Assembly (NCBI GenBank): GCA_016550415.1
Contig: JABXGU010000031.1
Coordinates: forward strand, 1 to 8,369
Direction of reading: 5' to 3'
DNA length: 8,369 nt
Source of the DNA: an archaeon
Lineage (GTDB): Archaea; Asgardarchaeota; Hermodarchaeia; Hermodarchaeales; Hermodarchaeaceae
The translations under genes and the position numbers were made by a program. The notes under the pieces are model-generated. The model did no database searches and had not been told where the DNA came from. It saw nothing but the letters and a program-made list of their open reading frames with translations. Of this stretch, positions 7,088-8,369 are shown piece after piece. Each line of letters begins with the position of its first letter. The first letter of the stretch is position 1.

Positions 7088-7096
7088 ATTATTTAA
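7088..7096 (-). promoter_or_regulatory. Candidate TATA-like box for the 870-residue gene
   Basis: TTAAATAAT on the minus strand lies 74-82 bases before the start codon. A transcription start about 25 bases on, near 7067, would leave a leader of about 50 nt. A second option, CTAAATTT at 7080-7087, is almost as good. The 153-bp gap has a terminator for the upstream paralog on its far side, so an own promoter for this gene is expected. Confidence 0.3.
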
Positions 7097-7140
7097 GGAT
7101 GCAGTATCTCTGAAAATTAACTTTTTTTCAATAGTTTACT

Positions 7141-7182
7141 AAAAAAAGAGGGAGGGAGGTGCAATGATTAGTGGTGCACCTC
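7141..7182 (-). terminator. Hairpin plus T7 terminator overlapping the stop codon of the right-edge gene
   Basis: On the minus strand GAGGTGCA (7182-7175) pairs perfectly with TGCACCTC (7163-7156) across an 11-nt loop, followed by CCTCCCTC and seven T (7147-7141). The TAA stop (7168-7170) lies inside the loop, and the 5' arm encodes the last residues E-V-H. The layout copies that of the downstream paralog: stem, eight pyrimidines, T7. Confidence 0.65.
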
Positions 7183-8369
7183 ATCTCGTCTGCGTCGCCG
7201 CATGACAAAGACTAGTCCTAGGCTGAAGAGTAAGCCAAGGGCTATTGCTTCTAATGGGAACCCTGGTATTGGTGGTGGAGTTGGTGTCGGAGTAACATTG
7301 TCTATGGAGAATACGGCATCAGACTGGTCTTGGCCACTGAGTTCATAGTCGTGGGCTACCACTCGAATCAAGTACTGGTCGCCATCAGATACACTAGTTG
7401 TGTCCCAGTTGGTTGAGGTTGTTGTGAGACCAGTTCCTATGCTGGTCCAGCTGCCACCATTGTTGTCACTATAATAGACATCGTAGGATGTTATTGGGTC
7501 CTTGTTGGGGTCAACAGCTGTCCAACTCACTGATACTATCCCTGTTAGGGTTTCAGCGCCATTCGGATAAGTGACATTTACAACTGGAGCACGATTTTCT
7601 ACAAGCCACTGGAAGGCATTCACTGCAAAGAGGTTGTTATCATGTTCTAATAAACTGGAAACACCATCACTATCCCAATCACTAACATCGAGAAAGTTGA
7701 GATCGCAAACACAGACCACGCGGCCTAGACCGTGTTCAACAGCAGCCATGATGGGAAGACCACTGGCACCACCGCCATCATGCCAAGAGCACGTGCCATC
7801 TATATCTGAACTCACAAGCGCTGTACCGCTACCAATAGTATCGAAAGCTGTAGTTGTATAAACCTCTATTCTTGAGACGCCCTGAGTTATGGGATGCACA
7901 CCAATATTTGCACCATTGAAGAAAATGAAGCTTGGGTTACCTCCTACGGAGTCGTCTGAATCTTCTAGATATGAGGTATCATTCCGATCAATACCGAATT
8001 GATTACCGATGGGGTCAGTCCTGTCACCGGCTAAATCAAAGTCGGTAATGAGGAATAAACTTCCACCTGTTGACACAAAGGCTTCGATAGCGTTAATCTC
8101 TGGGTTGCTGTAGGCTACAGTACCATCGCAGATAAACAGGACATGTGCTTCATCAAGTAGACTTGTATGGAAGGTCGACATCCAGCGGACCGTGTATCCA
8201 TTGCTGGTAAGATACTTTCCTAAAAGGAGATATCCACCATTGATACCACTGATGGGGTTGTGAGATTCATCGAAGACGATGATGCGTTCCTTTAGTCCTG
8301 CAGCGGATAGCCATCGAATCGTGTTAGCCGCCAAGACATAGTTGTCACTATCATAGTAATCATATGATA
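7168..8369 (-). CDS. Paralogous surface protein, C-terminal part (5' end beyond right edge)
   Basis: The frame is open to the window edge, giving 399 visible residues. A TTG at 8332-8334 could be mistaken for a start, but the frame continues upstream with Asp/Tyr-rich sequence (SYDYYDSDNYV) matching the equivalent position in the neighbouring 870-residue protein. The fragment therefore begins at the end of a preceding module. It contains one GATase1/GIFT-like module (IIVFDESHNP, LTSNGYTV, FICDG, FVSTGGSLFL, GLGRVVCVCD), a calcium-loop-like DWDSDGVSSLLE (7645-7680), an Ig/Fn3-like domain, a PTPTPPP linker, IPGF, a membrane helix and RRRRR. The Ig/Fn3-like domain is about 80% identical to the neighbour's (77 of 96 aligned residues by eye). 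It is probably exported and membrane-anchored like the neighbour, and arose with it by tandem duplication. No catalytic triad is seen; molecular role unknown. Confidence 0.85.
   Translation of the reverse strand, partial: SYDYYDSDNYVLAANTIRWLSAAGLKERIIVFDESHNPISGINGGYLLLGKYLTSNGYTVRWMSTFHTSLLDEAHVLFICDGTVAYSNPEINAIEAFVSTGGSLFLITDFDLAGDRTDPIGNQFGIDRNDTSYLEDSDDSVGGNPSFIFFNGANIGVHPITQGVSRIEVYTTTAFDTIGSGTALVSSDIDGTCSWHDGGGASGLPIMAAVEHGLGRVVCVCDLNFLDVSDWDSDGVSSLLEHDNNLFAVNAFQWLVENRAPVVNVTYPNGAETLTGIVSVSWTAVDPNKDPITSYDVYYSDNNGGSWTSIGTGLTTTSTNWDTTSVSDGDQYLIRVVAHDYELSGQDQSDAVFSIDNVTPTPTPPPIPGFPLEAIALGLLFSLGLVFVMRRRRRDEVHH
8288..8325. repeat. 38-bp near-identical stretch shared by the paralogs, copy 2
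   Basis: This is the partner of the copy at 5504-5541, in the same reading frame and at the same place in the protein, immediately before the last GATase1/GIFT-like module. Confidence 0.8.

Noticed and set aside
8332..8334. TTG as the start of the right-edge surface protein
   Set aside because: The frame stays open to the window edge, and the upstream residues align with the paralog's module end. There is no signal peptide after the TTG.

Overview
The window most likely comes from an archaeon, and an Asgard lineage such as Thorarchaeia is my best guess. The evidence is archaeal TATA-like promoter elements with short leaders ahead of the genes, GG-rich ribosome-binding sites with ATG or TTG starts, and two secreted proteins that end in a Pro-rich linker, an IPGF motif, one membrane helix and five arginines. 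That tail resembles archaeal PGF-CTERM surface anchors. The placement is inferred from sequence style; no rRNA or other marker gene is present.

Layout. At the left edge (1-470, minus) is the 5' part of a GPH/MelB-type major facilitator transporter. A divergent intergenic region of about 300 bp (471-766) holds promoters for both directions. It also contains a 9-bp dyad straddling the transporter's TATA-like box and a separate 14-bp perfect palindrome. On the plus strand follow pyruvate phosphate dikinase (ppdK, 767-3472) and, 28 bp downstream, a GNAT-family acetyltransferase (3501-4316), probably one transcription unit. These converge on two tandem minus-strand genes for large cell-surface proteins (4402-7014, complete; 7168 to the right edge, lacking its 5' part). 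Each surface-protein gene ends in a hairpin followed by an 8-nt pyrimidine spacer and a run of seven T.

How the genes relate. PPDK interconverts pyruvate and phosphoenolpyruvate, the central switch between glycolysis and gluconeogenesis. The divergent transporter could supply a carbon source, but its substrate cannot be read from the fragment. The two surface proteins are paralogs built from class-I glutamine-amidotransferase-like (DUF4350/GIFT-like) modules without the catalytic cysteine, a calcium-loop-like motif, an Ig/Fn3-like domain and the membrane anchor. They have no evident metabolic link to ppdK.

The most unusual signals are an abrupt reversal of synonymous codon choice inside ppdK at 1081/1082 (A/C-ending codons give way to T/G-ending ones), the similarity of the exported modules to the GIFT domain of the ciliary protein IFT52, the operator-like dyad around the transporter promoter, and the matched terminators of the paralogs. 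I see no tRNA, rRNA, CRISPR array, insertion sequence or integrase.
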